From Streptomyces sp. SAI-135 (GTDB lineage Bacteria > Actinomycetota > Actinomycetes > Streptomycetales > Streptomycetaceae), in contig NZ_JARXYP010000002.1 of assembly GCF_029893805.1 (NCBI RefSeq), forward strand, positions 8,308,001-8,372,000: 64,000 nucleotides of DNA. The letters run 5' to 3'. Below, in pieces: positions 34,048 to 43,020 of this stretch; the stretch's first letter is position 1; every line of letters begins with the position of its first letter. Under the pieces are notes generated by a model. The model worked only from the letters and a program-made list of their open reading frames with translations, was not told the origin of the DNA and searched no databases. Made by a program: the position numbers and the translations under genes.

Positions 34048-34341
34048 GTGATGGTGGAGCTTCAGTTCGAGGGCGATGAGCTCAAGTCCGTGCTGAACCG
34101 GCTGCGCCGGGCGCAGGGGCAGATCTCCGGGGTGATCAAGATGATCGAGGAGGGCCGGGACTGCGAGGACGTGGTGACCCAGCTCGCGGCGGCCTCCCGC
34201 GCCCTCGACCGGGCCGGCTTCGCGATCATCGCGACGGGGCTTCAGCAGTGTCTGACCGATCCCGAGGGGAACCGGGTCGACGGCGAGACGACGGAGCAGA
34301 TGAAGGCCCGGCTGGAGAAGCTGTTCCTGTCGTTGGCGTGA
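34048..34341 (+). CDS. CsoR-family regulator, CstR-like (persulfide-sensing type)
   Basis: A 97-residue all-helical DUF156 regulator: LKSVLNRLRRAQGQISGVIKM, then two Cys, in EGRDCEDVV and in ATGLQQCL. The His four residues before the second Cys, needed for Cu(I) in CsoR, is Gly here. This fits the CstR persulfide sensors rather than copper sensors. The neighbouring rhodanese and TauE remnants agree with a sulfur role. The start may be GTG 34048, ATG 34051 or GTG 34054; the last has the best spacing to GAGGAG. Confidence 0.85.
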   Translation: MMVELQFEGDELKSVLNRLRRAQGQISGVIKMIEEGRDCEDVVTQLAAASRALDRAGFAIIATGLQQCLTDPEGNRVDGETTEQMKARLEKLFLSLA

Positions 34342-34367
34342 CCGTCACTCCATCGGCCTGACCACCG

Positions 34368-35065
34368 TCACAGGACGGCGTCCGCGAGCAGGAACGCGGC
34401 CACGGCAGGCGGCGCCACGGCGAACGTCCGCCGGCGCACGCCTTGGCGCCAGGCGCCTGCTGCACCCCCGCACCGAGCAGCGCGATGCCCGCGACCGGGG
34501 CGACCGCGCCCCAGACGACGCCCACCGTCGTGCCGGCGCGGGCCGCCGACGCGGCCGGGGAGTTGACGGTGATGACCAGCAGGCTGGTGCCGACGGCGGC
34601 CGCATGCGCAGTCCGACCACATTCACCAGGGTCGGCACGGCGAGGCCCCCCGCCCACGCCCAGCACACCGGTCACCGCGCCGAGCCCCGCCCCGGTCCGG
34701 GCGACGCGACCGGTGCGCACCGGTACACCGTCCGGTCGTACGGATGCCGAGGGCCGCAGCATCCGGACGGCGGCGAGGGTGGCGACCAGGGCGAACGCGC
34801 CCGTGAGCACAGCGGACGGCAGCCACCCGGACACCGCCCCGCCGACGGCCGCAGGTACGAGTCCCGCCGCCGCGGACAGGACGCCCTCACGCCGGCGCAC
34901 CGCACCCCCTCGGGCGTGGGTGACCAGGTCGGTCACGGAGGTGAGGGTGACGACGAGCCCGGCGGTGGTGGCCGCGACCGGACTGAATCCGAGCAGGTGG
35001 ATCAGGGCGGGTACGGCGAGCATGCTGCCGCCGCCCCCGAGCGCGCGAGCGCCGAACCGGTGAGG
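34368..35065 (-). pseudogene. TauE/SafE-family sulfur-compound permease, degraded
   Basis: The N-terminal half is readable: LGGGGSMLAVPALIHLLGF, PVAATTAGLVVTLTS, then GAVTGVLGVGGG. After that a frameshift is needed for LAVPTLVNVVGLRMR, another for AAVGTSLLVITVNSPA and another for the ending FAVAPPAVAAFLLADAVL. The start codon is missing: homology runs straight into the region before 35065. TauE-type permeases exporting or importing sulfite/thiosulfate usually lie beside CstR and rhodanese genes. Confidence 0.85.
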
Positions 35066-35136
35066 CCGTGCCCTTACTGATCAGTTACGCGTAGGGTCGG
35101 AGGGACGTACACCGGGCGACAGAAGGGGTCAGGGCC

Positions 35137-36222
35137 ATGGCGCAGGAGGTACGCGGAGTGATCGCACCCGGCAAGGACGAGCCGGTGCGGGTGGAGACGA
35201 TCCTCGTGCCCGATCCGGGACCGGGGGAGGCCGTCGTACAGGTGCAGGCCTGCGGGGTCTGTCACACCGATCTGCACTACAAGCAGGGCGGGATCAACGA
35301 CGACTTCCCCTTCCTGCTCGGCCATGAGGCCGCCGGTGTCGTGGAGTCGGTCGGCGAGGGGGTGACCGATGTCGCGCCCGGCGACTTCGTGATCCTCAAC
35401 TGGCGGGCCGTGTGCGGCAATTGCCGTGCCTGCCTGCGCGGTCGCCCCTGGTACTGCTTCAACACCCACAACGCGAAGCAGAAGATGACCCTCGTCGACG
35501 GCACCGAGCTCTCGCCCGCCCTGGGCATCGGCGCCTTCGCCGAGAAGACGCTGGTGGCCGCGGGACAGTGCACCAAGGTCGACCCCTCGGTCTCGGCCGC
35601 GGTCGCGGGCCTCCTCGGCTGTGGCGTGATGGCGGGCATCGGTGCCGCGATCAACACGGGGAACGTCGGCCGGGGCGACACCGTCGCCGTCATCGGCTGC
35701 GGCGGCGTCGGCGACGCGGCGATCGCCGGCTCGAACCTCGCGGGCGCCGCCAGGATCATCGCCGTGGACATCGACGACCGGAAGCTGGAGAAGGCCCGCA
35801 CCATGGGCGCGACCCACACCGTCAACTCGAAGGACGCCGACCCGGTCGAGGCGATCCGGGAACTGACCGGAGGCTTCGGCGCCGACGTCGTCATCGAGGC
35901 CGTCGGGCGCCCCGAGACGTACAAGCAGGCCTTCTACGCCCGCGACCTCGCCGGCACCGTCGTCCTGGTCGGCGTGCCCACCCCCGAGATGAAGCTGGAG
36001 CTGCCGCTCCTCGACGTCTTCGGGCGCGGCGGCTCGCTCAAGTCGTCCTGGTACGGCGACTGCCTGCCCTCCCGCGACTTCCCCATGCTGATCGACCTGC
36101 ATCTGCAAGGCCGCCTTGACCTGGAGGCGTTCGTGACCGAGACCATCCAACTCGACGAGGTGGAGAAGGCGTTCGAGCGCATGCACCACGGCGACGTCCT
36201 GCGCTCGGTGGTGGTGCTCTGA
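35137..36222 (+). CDS. mscR: S-(hydroxymethyl)mycothiol dehydrogenase (zinc alcohol dehydrogenase)
   Basis: A 361-residue class III-like alcohol dehydrogenase. Catalytic zinc ligands are in CGVCHTDLHY and GHEAAGVV, structural zinc Cys in CGNCRACLRGRPWYC, and the NAD site in VIGCGGVGDAAIAG. The sequence is typical of the mycothiol-dependent formaldehyde dehydrogenase, which oxidises the formaldehyde-mycothiol adduct and can act as nitrosomycothiol reductase. The start ATG follows CAGGGCC. It is followed by an overlapping metallo-beta-lactamase-fold gene, the usual partner. Confidence 0.88.
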   Translation: MAQEVRGVIAPGKDEPVRVETILVPDPGPGEAVVQVQACGVCHTDLHYKQGGINDDFPFLLGHEAAGVVESVGEGVTDVAPGDFVILNWRAVCGNCRACLRGRPWYCFNTHNAKQKMTLVDGTELSPALGIGAFAEKTLVAAGQCTKVDPSVSAAVAGLLGCGVMAGIGAAINTGNVGRGDTVAVIGCGGVGDAAIAGSNLAGAARIIAVDIDDRKLEKARTMGATHTVNSKDADPVEAIRELTGGFGADVVIEAVGRPETYKQAFYARDLAGTVVLVGVPTPEMKLELPLLDVFGRGGSLKSSWYGDCLPSRDFPMLIDLHLQGRLDLEAFVTETIQLDEVEKAFERMHHGDVLRSVVVL

Positions 36223-36851
36223 TGGCCGCCCGCATCGAACGCCTCGTCACCTCGGGACAGTTCAGCCTCGACGGCGGCACCTGGGACGTCGACAACAACG
36301 TCTGGATCGTCGGCGACGACCACGAGGTCGTCGTCATCGACGCCGCCCACGACGCCGACGCCATCCTGGAGGCCGTGGGCGACCGCAGGCTGACCGCGAT
36401 CGTCTGCACCCACGCCCACAACGACCACATCGACGCCGCCCCCGCCCTCGCCGAGCGCACCGGCGCCACCATCTGGCTGCACCCCGACGACCTGCCGCTG
36501 TGGAAGCAGACCCATCCCGACCGGGACCCCGACGCCCATCTGCGCGACGGCCAGGTCATCGAGGCCGCGGGCGCCGACCTCCAGGTGCTGCACACCCCCG
36601 GCCACGCGCCGGGCGCGGTCTGCCTCTACGACCCCGGTCTCGGCACCGTCTTCACCGGTGACACCCTCTTCCAGGGCGGCCCGGGCGCCACCGGCCGGTC
36701 CTTCTCCCACTTCCCGACGATCATCGACTCGATCCGCGAGCGGCTGCTGGCCCTGCCGCCCGAGACGAAGGTGCTCACCGGTCACGGCGACCCCACCACC
36801 ATCGGTGCCGAGGCCCCGCACCTGCAGGAATGGATCGACCGTGGCCACTGA
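36222..36851 (+). CDS. metallo-beta-lactamase-fold hydrolase of the mycothiol operon
   Basis: A 209-residue MBL-fold protein with the zinc motif THAHNDHIDAA, then HTPGHAPGAVCLY, FTGDTLFQGGPG and TGHGDPTTIG: a glyoxalase II-type metal set. The start overlaps the dehydrogenase stop (TGATG), so the two are translationally coupled. From this pairing it likely hydrolyses the S-formylmycothiol made by the dehydrogenase, or a related thioester. The reaction is inferred. Confidence 0.85.
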   Translation: MAARIERLVTSGQFSLDGGTWDVDNNVWIVGDDHEVVVIDAAHDADAILEAVGDRRLTAIVCTHAHNDHIDAAPALAERTGATIWLHPDDLPLWKQTHPDRDPDAHLRDGQVIEAAGADLQVLHTPGHAPGAVCLYDPGLGTVFTGDTLFQGGPGATGRSFSHFPTIIDSIRERLLALPPETKVLTGHGDPTTIGAEAPHLQEWIDRGH

Positions 36852-37215
36852 CGAAGTGGTGCACCGCAGCGGGGTGAACGTCCTGCACTGCACCCCCGAC
36901 GGACCACCGCTGGACGGCGAGCGCGCCGCCCTCGACCTGATCGGCGACGCGATGGGCCGCGACGCCCAGGTGGTCGCCGTCCCCGTGGCACGGGTCGCCG
37001 AGGACTTCTTCCGGCTGCGGTCGGGTGTCGCGGGCGCGGTGATGCAGAAGTTCGTGACCTACCGGGTCCGGTTGGCGGTCGTCGGTGACGTCACCCGCCA
37101 CCTCGACGACAGCACCGCCCTCAGGGACTTCGTCCACGAGACGAACCAGGGCGGCCACATCTGGTTCCTGCCGGATCTGGACGCCCTGGACGGGAAACTG
37201 CGCGCGACCGGGTGA
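36841..37215 (+). CDS. DUF4180 protein
   Basis: A 124-residue protein with the DUF4180 pattern: GVNVLHCTPDGPPLDGERAA, DFFRLRSGVAGAVMQKFVTY and LAVVGDVTRHLDDSTALRDF. It starts at GTG 36841, overlapping the end of the hydrolase gene by 11 bp, which makes it the third member of the mycothiol operon. Function unknown. Confidence 0.8.
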   Translation: MATDEVVHRSGVNVLHCTPDGPPLDGERAALDLIGDAMGRDAQVVAVPVARVAEDFFRLRSGVAGAVMQKFVTYRVRLAVVGDVTRHLDDSTALRDFVHETNQGGHIWFLPDLDALDGKLRATG

Positions 37216-37297
37216 CCTTCCCGTAAATCACGACAGAGGTTGTCCGGCTTCCCGGCCATGCTCGACGAGTCAACGGGCACAAACGGGAGGTCGGACA

Positions 37298-38212
37298 ATG
37301 TCACAACCACTGCGGGGCAAGGTCGCGCTGGTCGCCGGAGCCACACGGGGAGCCGGACGCGGGATCGCCGTGGAACTGGGGGCGGCGGGAGCGACCGTGT
37401 ACGTCACCGGACGCAGCACCCGCGCCCGCCGCTCCGAGTACGACCGCCCGGAGACCGTCGAGGACACCGCCGACCTCGTCACCGCGGCCGGCGGCCGGGG
37501 CATCGCCGTACCCACCGACCACCTGGACCCCGCCCAGGTCCGCGCCCTCGTCGACCGCATCGCCGACGAACAGGACCGCCTCGACGTCCTCGTCAACGAC
37601 ATCTGGGGCGGCGAACACCTCTTCGCATGGGACAGCCCGGTGTGGGAGCACGACCTCGACAACGGCCTGAGGCTGCTCCGGCTCGCGATCGACACCCACG
37701 CGATCACCAGCCATCACGCCCTGCCGCTGCTGCTGCGCAGCCCCGGCGGCCTGGTCGTCGAGATGACCGACGGCACCGACGCCTACAACCGCGAGAACTA
37801 CCGCGTCTCCTTCTTCTACGACCTCGCCAAGACGTCCGTCATCCGCATGGCGTTCGCCCTCGGCCACGAACTCGGCCCGCGCGGCGCCACCGCCCTCGCG
37901 CTCACCCCGGGCTGGCTGCGCTCGGAGTTGATGCTCGACCACTTCGGCGTCCGGGAGGACAACTGGCGCGACGCCCTGGACCGCGTCCCCCACTTCGCCA
38001 TCTCGGAGACCCCACGCTACGTGGGCCGCGCCGTGGCCGCGCTGGCCGCGGACCCCGACGTGGCCCGCTGGAACGGCCAGTCCCTCGACAGCGGCTCGCT
38101 CGCCCGGACCTACGGCTTCACCGACCTCGACGGCAGCCGCCCGGACGCCTGGCGCTATCTCGTCGAGGTCCAGGACACGGGCAAGCCGGCGGACGTGACC
38201 GGATACCGCTGA
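37298..38212 (+). CDS. short-chain dehydrogenase/reductase
   Basis: A 304-residue SDR. The cofactor site is VAGATRGAGRGIAVELG, with VTGRSTRAR after strand 2 suggesting NADP. The catalytic YxxxK is in YDLAKTSV, and LTPGWLRSELM follows. It is longer than a classical SDR (about 250). The start at 37298 has GGGAGG. It lies 82 bp after the DUF4180 gene and overlaps the gene on the other strand by 58 bp at its 3' end. Confidence 0.85.
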   Translation: MSQPLRGKVALVAGATRGAGRGIAVELGAAGATVYVTGRSTRARRSEYDRPETVEDTADLVTAAGGRGIAVPTDHLDPAQVRALVDRIADEQDRLDVLVNDIWGGEHLFAWDSPVWEHDLDNGLRLLRLAIDTHAITSHHALPLLLRSPGGLVVEMTDGTDAYNRENYRVSFFYDLAKTSVIRMAFALGHELGPRGATALALTPGWLRSELMLDHFGVREDNWRDALDRVPHFAISETPRYVGRAVAALAADPDVARWNGQSLDSGSLARTYGFTDLDGSRPDAWRYLVEVQDTGKPADVTGYR

Positions 38213-38754
38213 TCCGGCATGCCCTGGAGCGCCGGTGACAGCGGCCAGCGCGCCGAGTGCCCGGGCGGCAGCGCGAGATCCTCCCGAACGGCCGCGTAGT
38301 ACCCCTCGCGTCCGGCGCGCTGGCGCTCCACCATCGCCTGCCACGCCGCCGGATCACGTGTGCCCGCGCGCAGGAACGCCTCCATCTCCAGCAGGACGAC
38401 CACCCAGGCGCGGGCCCGCTCCACCACCTCGGGACTGCCCAGCAGGATCAGGGCCTCCCCGGCGGGGTCCCGCTCGATCGTGGCCTGGGCGAGCAGCGGT
38501 TGGGCCTCCTCCGGGGTCAGGGGATGCGGGTGCCGGTCGTTGCCGAAGTGGGCGGCGGCCCGGTACGCGAGGGTGACGGACTTCTTCAACGTTCTCGCGT
38601 AGTCGCCGTACACGGCGAGTTTGCGCTCCTCCCAGCGGGCCGCCTGCTCCCGCTGGAACCGCACCCGGTCGCCCCGCACGACCGCCACGTACGAACCGAG
38701 CGCGCCGATGACGACGCCGATGAGCGCGGGGAGCTGTTGTATGAACGCGGACAT
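38155..38754 (-). CDS. membrane-anchored hypothetical protein
   Basis: A 199-residue protein with one N-terminal membrane helix (LPALIGVVIGALGSYVAVV), then a cytoplasmic helical region with many Arg and Glu (RFQREQAARWEERKLAVYGD). No known enzyme motif. Many Streptomyces genomes carry proteins of this build. The 3' end overlaps the SDR gene tail to tail. Function unknown. Confidence 0.7.
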   Translation of the reverse strand: MSAFIQQLPALIGVVIGALGSYVAVVRGDRVRFQREQAARWEERKLAVYGDYARTLKKSVTLAYRAAAHFGNDRHPHPLTPEEAQPLLAQATIERDPAGEALILLGSPEVVERARAWVVVLLEMEAFLRAGTRDPAAWQAMVERQRAGREGYYAAVREDLALPPGHSARWPLSPALQGMPDQRYPVTSAGLPVSWTSTR

Positions 38755-38791
38755 GGACGCACGGTATCTGCCCCGTTGATCACCGAGCGGC

Positions 38792-38797
38792 TATCTT
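38792..38797 (+). promoter_or_regulatory. -10 box for a leaderless start
   Basis: TATCTT lies six bases before ATG 38804, with no ribosome binding site between. Confidence 0.45.
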
Positions 38798-38803
38798 CGG
38801 CGC

Positions 38804-39607
38804 ATGACCGACACCAAGCGCTTCGAGGGACACACGGCACTGGTCACGGGCGCCGCCCGCGGAATCGGCGCGGCGGCCGCCCGCAGGCTCGCCGAGGAGG
38901 GGGCGCGCGTCGTGCTGGCCGACCGCGACGGGCAGGTGGTCGAGGAGACGGCGGCGCGTCTGCGCGAACAAGGTCTCACCGCGCAGGCGTTGGAGTGCGA
39001 CGTGGCGGACCGCACGGCTGTCGAGGCGGCCGTCGACCACGCCGTGACGGCGTTCGGCTCCCTCGACGTCCTAGTCAACTGCGCCGCCCGGTGCACTCCG
39101 GAGACCCCGCTGTTCGAGGACGACTCCGACGACGAGTGGGCGCGGGACCTGGACGTCACCCTGGGCGGGCCGTACCGCTGCTCGCGGGCCGCGCTGCCGC
39201 ACCTGGTCGCCTCGGGGCGCGGCGCGATCGTCAACATCGGCTCCGTCAACGGCCTCCAGGACTTCGGCAACCACGCCTACAGCGCCGCCAAGGCGGGCCT
39301 CGGCTCCCTGACCCGCACCCTCGCCGGGCACGCGGCCGCCCGCGGGGTCCGGGTCAACCTGGTCGTCCCGGGCACGGTCCGCACCTCCGCCTGGGAAGGG
39401 CGGGAGGCCGAGCTCGCCGGGATGCGGCGGCTGTACCCCCTCGGCCGGGTCGGCGAACCCGAGGACATCGCCGCCGCGGTCGCCTTCCTCGCCTCCCGCG
39501 ACGCGGCGTGGATCACCGGCACCACGCTGGTCGTCGACGGCGGGCTCACCGCGGTCAACACCGGCTTCCACGCCACGGTCCATCCGGACCGGGGCACGGT
39601 GTCGTGA
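38804..39607 (+). CDS. short-chain dehydrogenase/reductase
   Basis: A 267-residue classical SDR: TGAARGIGAAAARRLAEEG, LADRDG (Asp after strand 2, suggesting NAD), VNCAAR, catalytic Ser in NIGSVNG and YSAAK, and the ending WITGTTLVVDGGL. It probably acts on a secondary alcohol or ketone; substrate unknown. It is divergent from the membrane-anchored protein at 38155. The start appears leaderless. Confidence 0.87.
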   Translation: MTDTKRFEGHTALVTGAARGIGAAAARRLAEEGARVVLADRDGQVVEETAARLREQGLTAQALECDVADRTAVEAAVDHAVTAFGSLDVLVNCAARCTPETPLFEDDSDDEWARDLDVTLGGPYRCSRAALPHLVASGRGAIVNIGSVNGLQDFGNHAYSAAKAGLGSLTRTLAGHAAARGVRVNLVVPGTVRTSAWEGREAELAGMRRLYPLGRVGEPEDIAAAVAFLASRDAAWITGTTLVVDGGLTAVNTGFHATVHPDRGTVS

Positions 39608-39712
39608 GCTTTGTCACCGTTCCGTCCCAGCAGGCCTGGCGGTACAACGATCGGGCAGGCACACCCGTCTAGCTGGTAGAGATCGCAGGACCTTACGAAG
39701 GGGACAGGACCC

Positions 39713-40408
39713 ATGGGGGACATACGCAGACGGGGTGCCGTCGCGCTCGGGATCACCGGACTGGTCGCACCGCTGACCATCGCACTGGGCGCCGCGCCCG
39801 CGCAGGCGGCGAGCTGCACCACACAGGCCGGGCCGTACCAGAAGAAGGTGGAGAAGTTCCTCGGCCGCCCGGTCGACGGCCGGCAGTCCACCGCCGACTG
39901 CAAGGCGATCAAGGCCTTCCAGACCAAGCACGGCATCAGCCCGAACATCGGCTACGCGGGATCCGTCACCTGGGGAGTGATGGACCTCATGACCAAGCAG
40001 AAGGCGGTCGGCAGCAACCCGAACCGCGACGGCAAGTGCCCGACGAACAAGGGCCGCATCGCCTGTGTGAACCTCACCCTCCAGCTGAGCTGGATCCAGG
40101 ACGGCGACCGGCTCGTCTACGGCCCGGTCCCGGTCCGCACCGGCCGCGACGGCTACGAGACCCGCACCGGCCTGAAGAAGATCTACTGGCGTGACATCGA
40201 TCACGTCTCGTCGATCTACCACGTGCCGATGCCCTACAGCCAGTTCTTCGACGGCGGCCAGGCCTTCCACTCCGTGAACCTCAGCATGTGGAACCCGCCC
40301 GGCTCGCACGGCTGCACCAACATGACGCCCAAGGACGCCAAGAAGTACTGGTCGCTCCTGAAGAAGGGCGACGACGTCTTCGTGTACGGCCGCAAGCCGG
40401 GCACCTGA
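39713..40408 (+). CDS. secreted L,D-transpeptidase-like protein with PG-binding domain
   Basis: A 231-residue secreted protein. The signal peptide ends near AQAAS. A peptidoglycan-binding-like domain (about 35-100: KKVEKFLGRPVDGRQSTAD, AIKAFQTKHGISPN) precedes an L,D-transpeptidase (YkuD) domain with the catalytic Cys201 in SHGCTNM. It should crosslink or anchor at the cell wall. The 105-bp upstream region holds its own promoter. It converges with the Gfo/Idh gene. Confidence 0.83.
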   Translation: MGDIRRRGAVALGITGLVAPLTIALGAAPAQAASCTTQAGPYQKKVEKFLGRPVDGRQSTADCKAIKAFQTKHGISPNIGYAGSVTWGVMDLMTKQKAVGSNPNRDGKCPTNKGRIACVNLTLQLSWIQDGDRLVYGPVPVRTGRDGYETRTGLKKIYWRDIDHVSSIYHVPMPYSQFFDGGQAFHSVNLSMWNPPGSHGCTNMTPKDAKKYWSLLKKGDDVFVYGRKPGT

Positions 40409-40437
40409 GACACCAGGCGCCCGGCGTGACGACACGC

Positions 40438-41640
40438 TCACGCCTCGGGCGCGTCCCCGAAGTCCGGGATCTCCAGCCTGGCTCCACCCTGCCGCGCCGA
40501 GTCGTGCGCGATGATGCCCGGCAGGGTGTAGCGGGCCGCCACCCAGGCGTTCACCGACGGCAGGGTGCGGGTGTTCACCGCGGTCACGAAGTCGTCCACC
40601 AGGAAGTGGTGGCTGCCTTCGTGGCCGTTGTGCAGGTTGTCGAACGACCGGGGCAGCCGTGTCCGGTCGTGCACCGGGGCCGACCCGGACGTGAACGCGG
40701 CCCGCAGGTCCGGCGCGATGTGCTGGAGTGACGGGTCGTCAGGAGCCAGGGTGGGCTTGGGCTCCAGGAGTTCACTGATGTCCTTCACGCCCTTCTTGTC
40801 CTGCCAGAGGGCGACCGTGGCGAGCTGTTCCATGCTCGCCTCGGTCCCGAAGAACCGGAAGCGCGACTCCCGGATGTGGGAGGGGTAGCCCACCCGCCGG
40901 AACTCGTTAGTGCGGAACGAACCGCCGCCCGCCACCTCGAACAGAGCGGTCGCGTTGGAGAAGTCGTTGCCGAACCGGCTGACCTCCTTGTCGAACACGC
41001 CGTCCCCGCGGTCGTCGACCACACCGATCGCCGACACGCTCACGGCGTGCGTCTGCCAGGCACCCAGCACCCCGCCCACCGAGTGCGTCGGGTAGAGCAG
41101 CGGGGGATAGCTGGCGGTCTCCTTCCACCGTTCGCCGCCGCTGTACCGGTACGCCTCGTAGAACCCCAGGTCCATGTCGTGGACGTAGTCGCCCTCGGCG
41201 TAGAAGAGCCGTCCGAAGGCGCCCTCGGCGATCTGGTTGCGGGCGTGCACGGTCGCCGGGTTGTACTGGCTGGTCTCGCCCATCATGTACGTCAGCCCGG
41301 TCGCCCGGACCGTGTCGATGATGGCTGCTATCTCCTCGGTGGTGATGGCCATGGGGACGGCGGAGTACACGTGCTTGCCGGCGTTCAGGCCCTGGAGCAC
41401 CAGGGGGCCGTGAGTCCAGCGCTGGGTGAAGATCGCGACGGCGTCGACCTCCTTCGACTCCAGCATGGCCTCATAGGTGGGGAAGGTGCCGGCCAGGCCC
41501 TGTGCCGAGGCGAGCTGCTCGGCGCGCTCGGGCAGCAGATCGGTGACGTAGACGTCGCCGACACCGGGGTGGGCCTGGAACAGCGTGGCGAACTGGCCGG
41601 AGAACTGGCCGGCGCCGACGATGCCGAGGGAGAACGTCAT
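40438..41640 (-). CDS. Gfo/Idh/MocA-family oxidoreductase
   Basis: A 400-residue NAD(P)-dependent sugar oxidoreductase-like protein. The Rossmann motif LGIVGAGQFSGQFATLF is at the N-terminus, the family motif GKHVYSAVPMAIT (normally EKP) has Val-Pro here, and YMMGETSQYNPA follows. The usual EKP lysine, which takes part in catalysis, is absent, so the enzyme may be atypical or act as a binding protein. The start at 41640 has GAAGGG upstream. It is the last gene of the ABC sugar operon, which suggests a role in the same sugar's metabolism. Confidence 0.8.
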   Translation of the reverse strand: MTFSLGIVGAGQFSGQFATLFQAHPGVGDVYVTDLLPERAEQLASAQGLAGTFPTYEAMLESKEVDAVAIFTQRWTHGPLVLQGLNAGKHVYSAVPMAITTEEIAAIIDTVRATGLTYMMGETSQYNPATVHARNQIAEGAFGRLFYAEGDYVHDMDLGFYEAYRYSGGERWKETASYPPLLYPTHSVGGVLGAWQTHAVSVSAIGVVDDRGDGVFDKEVSRFGNDFSNATALFEVAGGGSFRTNEFRRVGYPSHIRESRFRFFGTEASMEQLATVALWQDKKGVKDISELLEPKPTLAPDDPSLQHIAPDLRAAFTSGSAPVHDRTRLPRSFDNLHNGHEGSHHFLVDDFVTAVNTRTLPSVNAWVAARYTLPGIIAHDSARQGGARLEIPDFGDAPEA

Positions 41641-41669
41641 GAAGTGCGTGCCCTTCACTGGTGGCGGGA

Positions 41670-43010
41670 TCACTGCGAGAGGATCAGGTTGATCTGGTCG
41701 TTGGTCTCGTCGAGGCTGGTCACGGACCTGCCGTTGCCGAAGATGTCCTGCATGGCGGGGTGCATCAGCGCGTACACGTCCGCCGCGTAGGTGGTGATGG
41801 GGTAGGAGAAGGTCGTGAAGTCCTTCTTGTCGGCCACCGGCTCGGTGAACGCGGTGACGTCGATCCCCTTCTTCCGGTAGGCGGCCACGGCGGCCGCGGT
41901 GCCGTCAGGGGTGGCGGGGAAGACGATGCCGTAGCCGCCCACCGTCCGCTGGCACTCGTCGGACGCGAGGTACTTCACCCACTTGCGGGCGCCCTCCTTG
42001 TTGCGGGCGTTCCTGGTGATGGAGTCGGCGAGGCCGTTCATCATGGTGGCGCGCTTGCCGGTGGGGCCCTCAGGGGTGACGGCGGTGCGCATGTCGAGGC
42101 CCTTGAACCCGGCGTAGGTCGAGATCATCCAGGCCCCGTCGAAGGCGGTCGCCGCCTTGCCTGCCGCGATCTGGGTGTTGGCCTGGTTCGACTGGGAGTT
42201 GTAGTCGGTGAAGGGCGCCATGTAGCCCTTCTCCGCCAGTCCGAAGTACCACTTGACCGCCGACTGGAAGGCGGGGCTGTCGTACTGGTACTCGGTGCCC
42301 CACCGTTTCTTGTCGGTGTAGTTCCAGCCGGCGGAGGCGGTGAAGGGGCTCCACTGGGTCTGGCCGTCGCCGTCCCCGCCGCCGTTGGTGGCGAGGCCGT
42401 ACACCTTGACGTGGTCCTTGTCGAAACCCGGCTCGTCACCCCGCCTGCCGTTCCGGTCGACGGTGAGGTGGGCGACGGCCTTCTCGAAGCTGCCGCCGTC
42501 CTCGGGGTTCCAGGCGAGGTCGCCCAGCTGTGCCGCCGTGAGCCCGGCCGCGTCGGTCATCTTCTTGTTGTAGAAGAGGGCGACGGTGTCCCAGTCCTTG
42601 GGTGCGCCGTAGCGATGGCCGTCCTGGCCCATCCAGTTGGCCGCGAGTCCGGGCTGGTAGGCGGTGTCGTCGATGCCCAGGTCGTCGAGGGGTTCGAGGA
42701 CCTTGAGGTCGGCGAACTGGCCGAACTTCTGGATGTGGTCGGTGAACACGTCCGGCTCGGTGCCCGCGATGAAGCTCGCGGTGAGCTTGGTCCAGTAGTC
42801 GTCCCAGCCCAACTGGGTGATCTTGACGTGGAGTCCGGGGTTCTGCTTCTCGAAGGCCGTGGCGCAGGCCTGGTAGGCGGGCTGCTGGTTGGCGTCCCAC
42901 AGCCAGTAGGTGACCGTGTTCGAGGAGGACCCGGCGGAGCCGCTCCCCGCACAGCCGGTCAGACTCAGGGCCAGTGCGCCGGCCAGTGCGGTCAGCGTAC
43001 GAAGTCGCAT
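41670..43010 (-). CDS. sugar ABC transporter substrate-binding lipoprotein
   Basis: A 446-residue family 1 solute-binding protein. The lipobox LALSLTGC is followed by Ser/Gly linker. It has VTYWLWDANQQPAYQACATAFEKQ near the mature N-terminus and aromatic residues typical of carbohydrate binders. It lies 10 bp after the second permease gene, an order (permease, permease, binding protein) that is less common than binding protein first. No ATPase gene is present; Streptomyces importers of this class generally share MsiK. Confidence 0.87.
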   Translation of the reverse strand: MRLRTLTALAGALALSLTGCAGSGSAGSSSNTVTYWLWDANQQPAYQACATAFEKQNPGLHVKITQLGWDDYWTKLTASFIAGTEPDVFTDHIQKFGQFADLKVLEPLDDLGIDDTAYQPGLAANWMGQDGHRYGAPKDWDTVALFYNKKMTDAAGLTAAQLGDLAWNPEDGGSFEKAVAHLTVDRNGRRGDEPGFDKDHVKVYGLATNGGGDGDGQTQWSPFTASAGWNYTDKKRWGTEYQYDSPAFQSAVKWYFGLAEKGYMAPFTDYNSQSNQANTQIAAGKAATAFDGAWMISTYAGFKGLDMRTAVTPEGPTGKRATMMNGLADSITRNARNKEGARKWVKYLASDECQRTVGGYGIVFPATPDGTAAAVAAYRKKGIDVTAFTEPVADKKDFTTFSYPITTYAADVYALMHPAMQDIFGNGRSVTSLDETNDQINLILSQ

Positions 43011-43020
43011 CAGGAGTCCC

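Noticed and set aside
34048..34341. Copper-responsive CsoR
   Set aside because: The Cu-binding His is replaced by Gly and the neighbours are sulfur genes, so the CstR-like reading is preferred.
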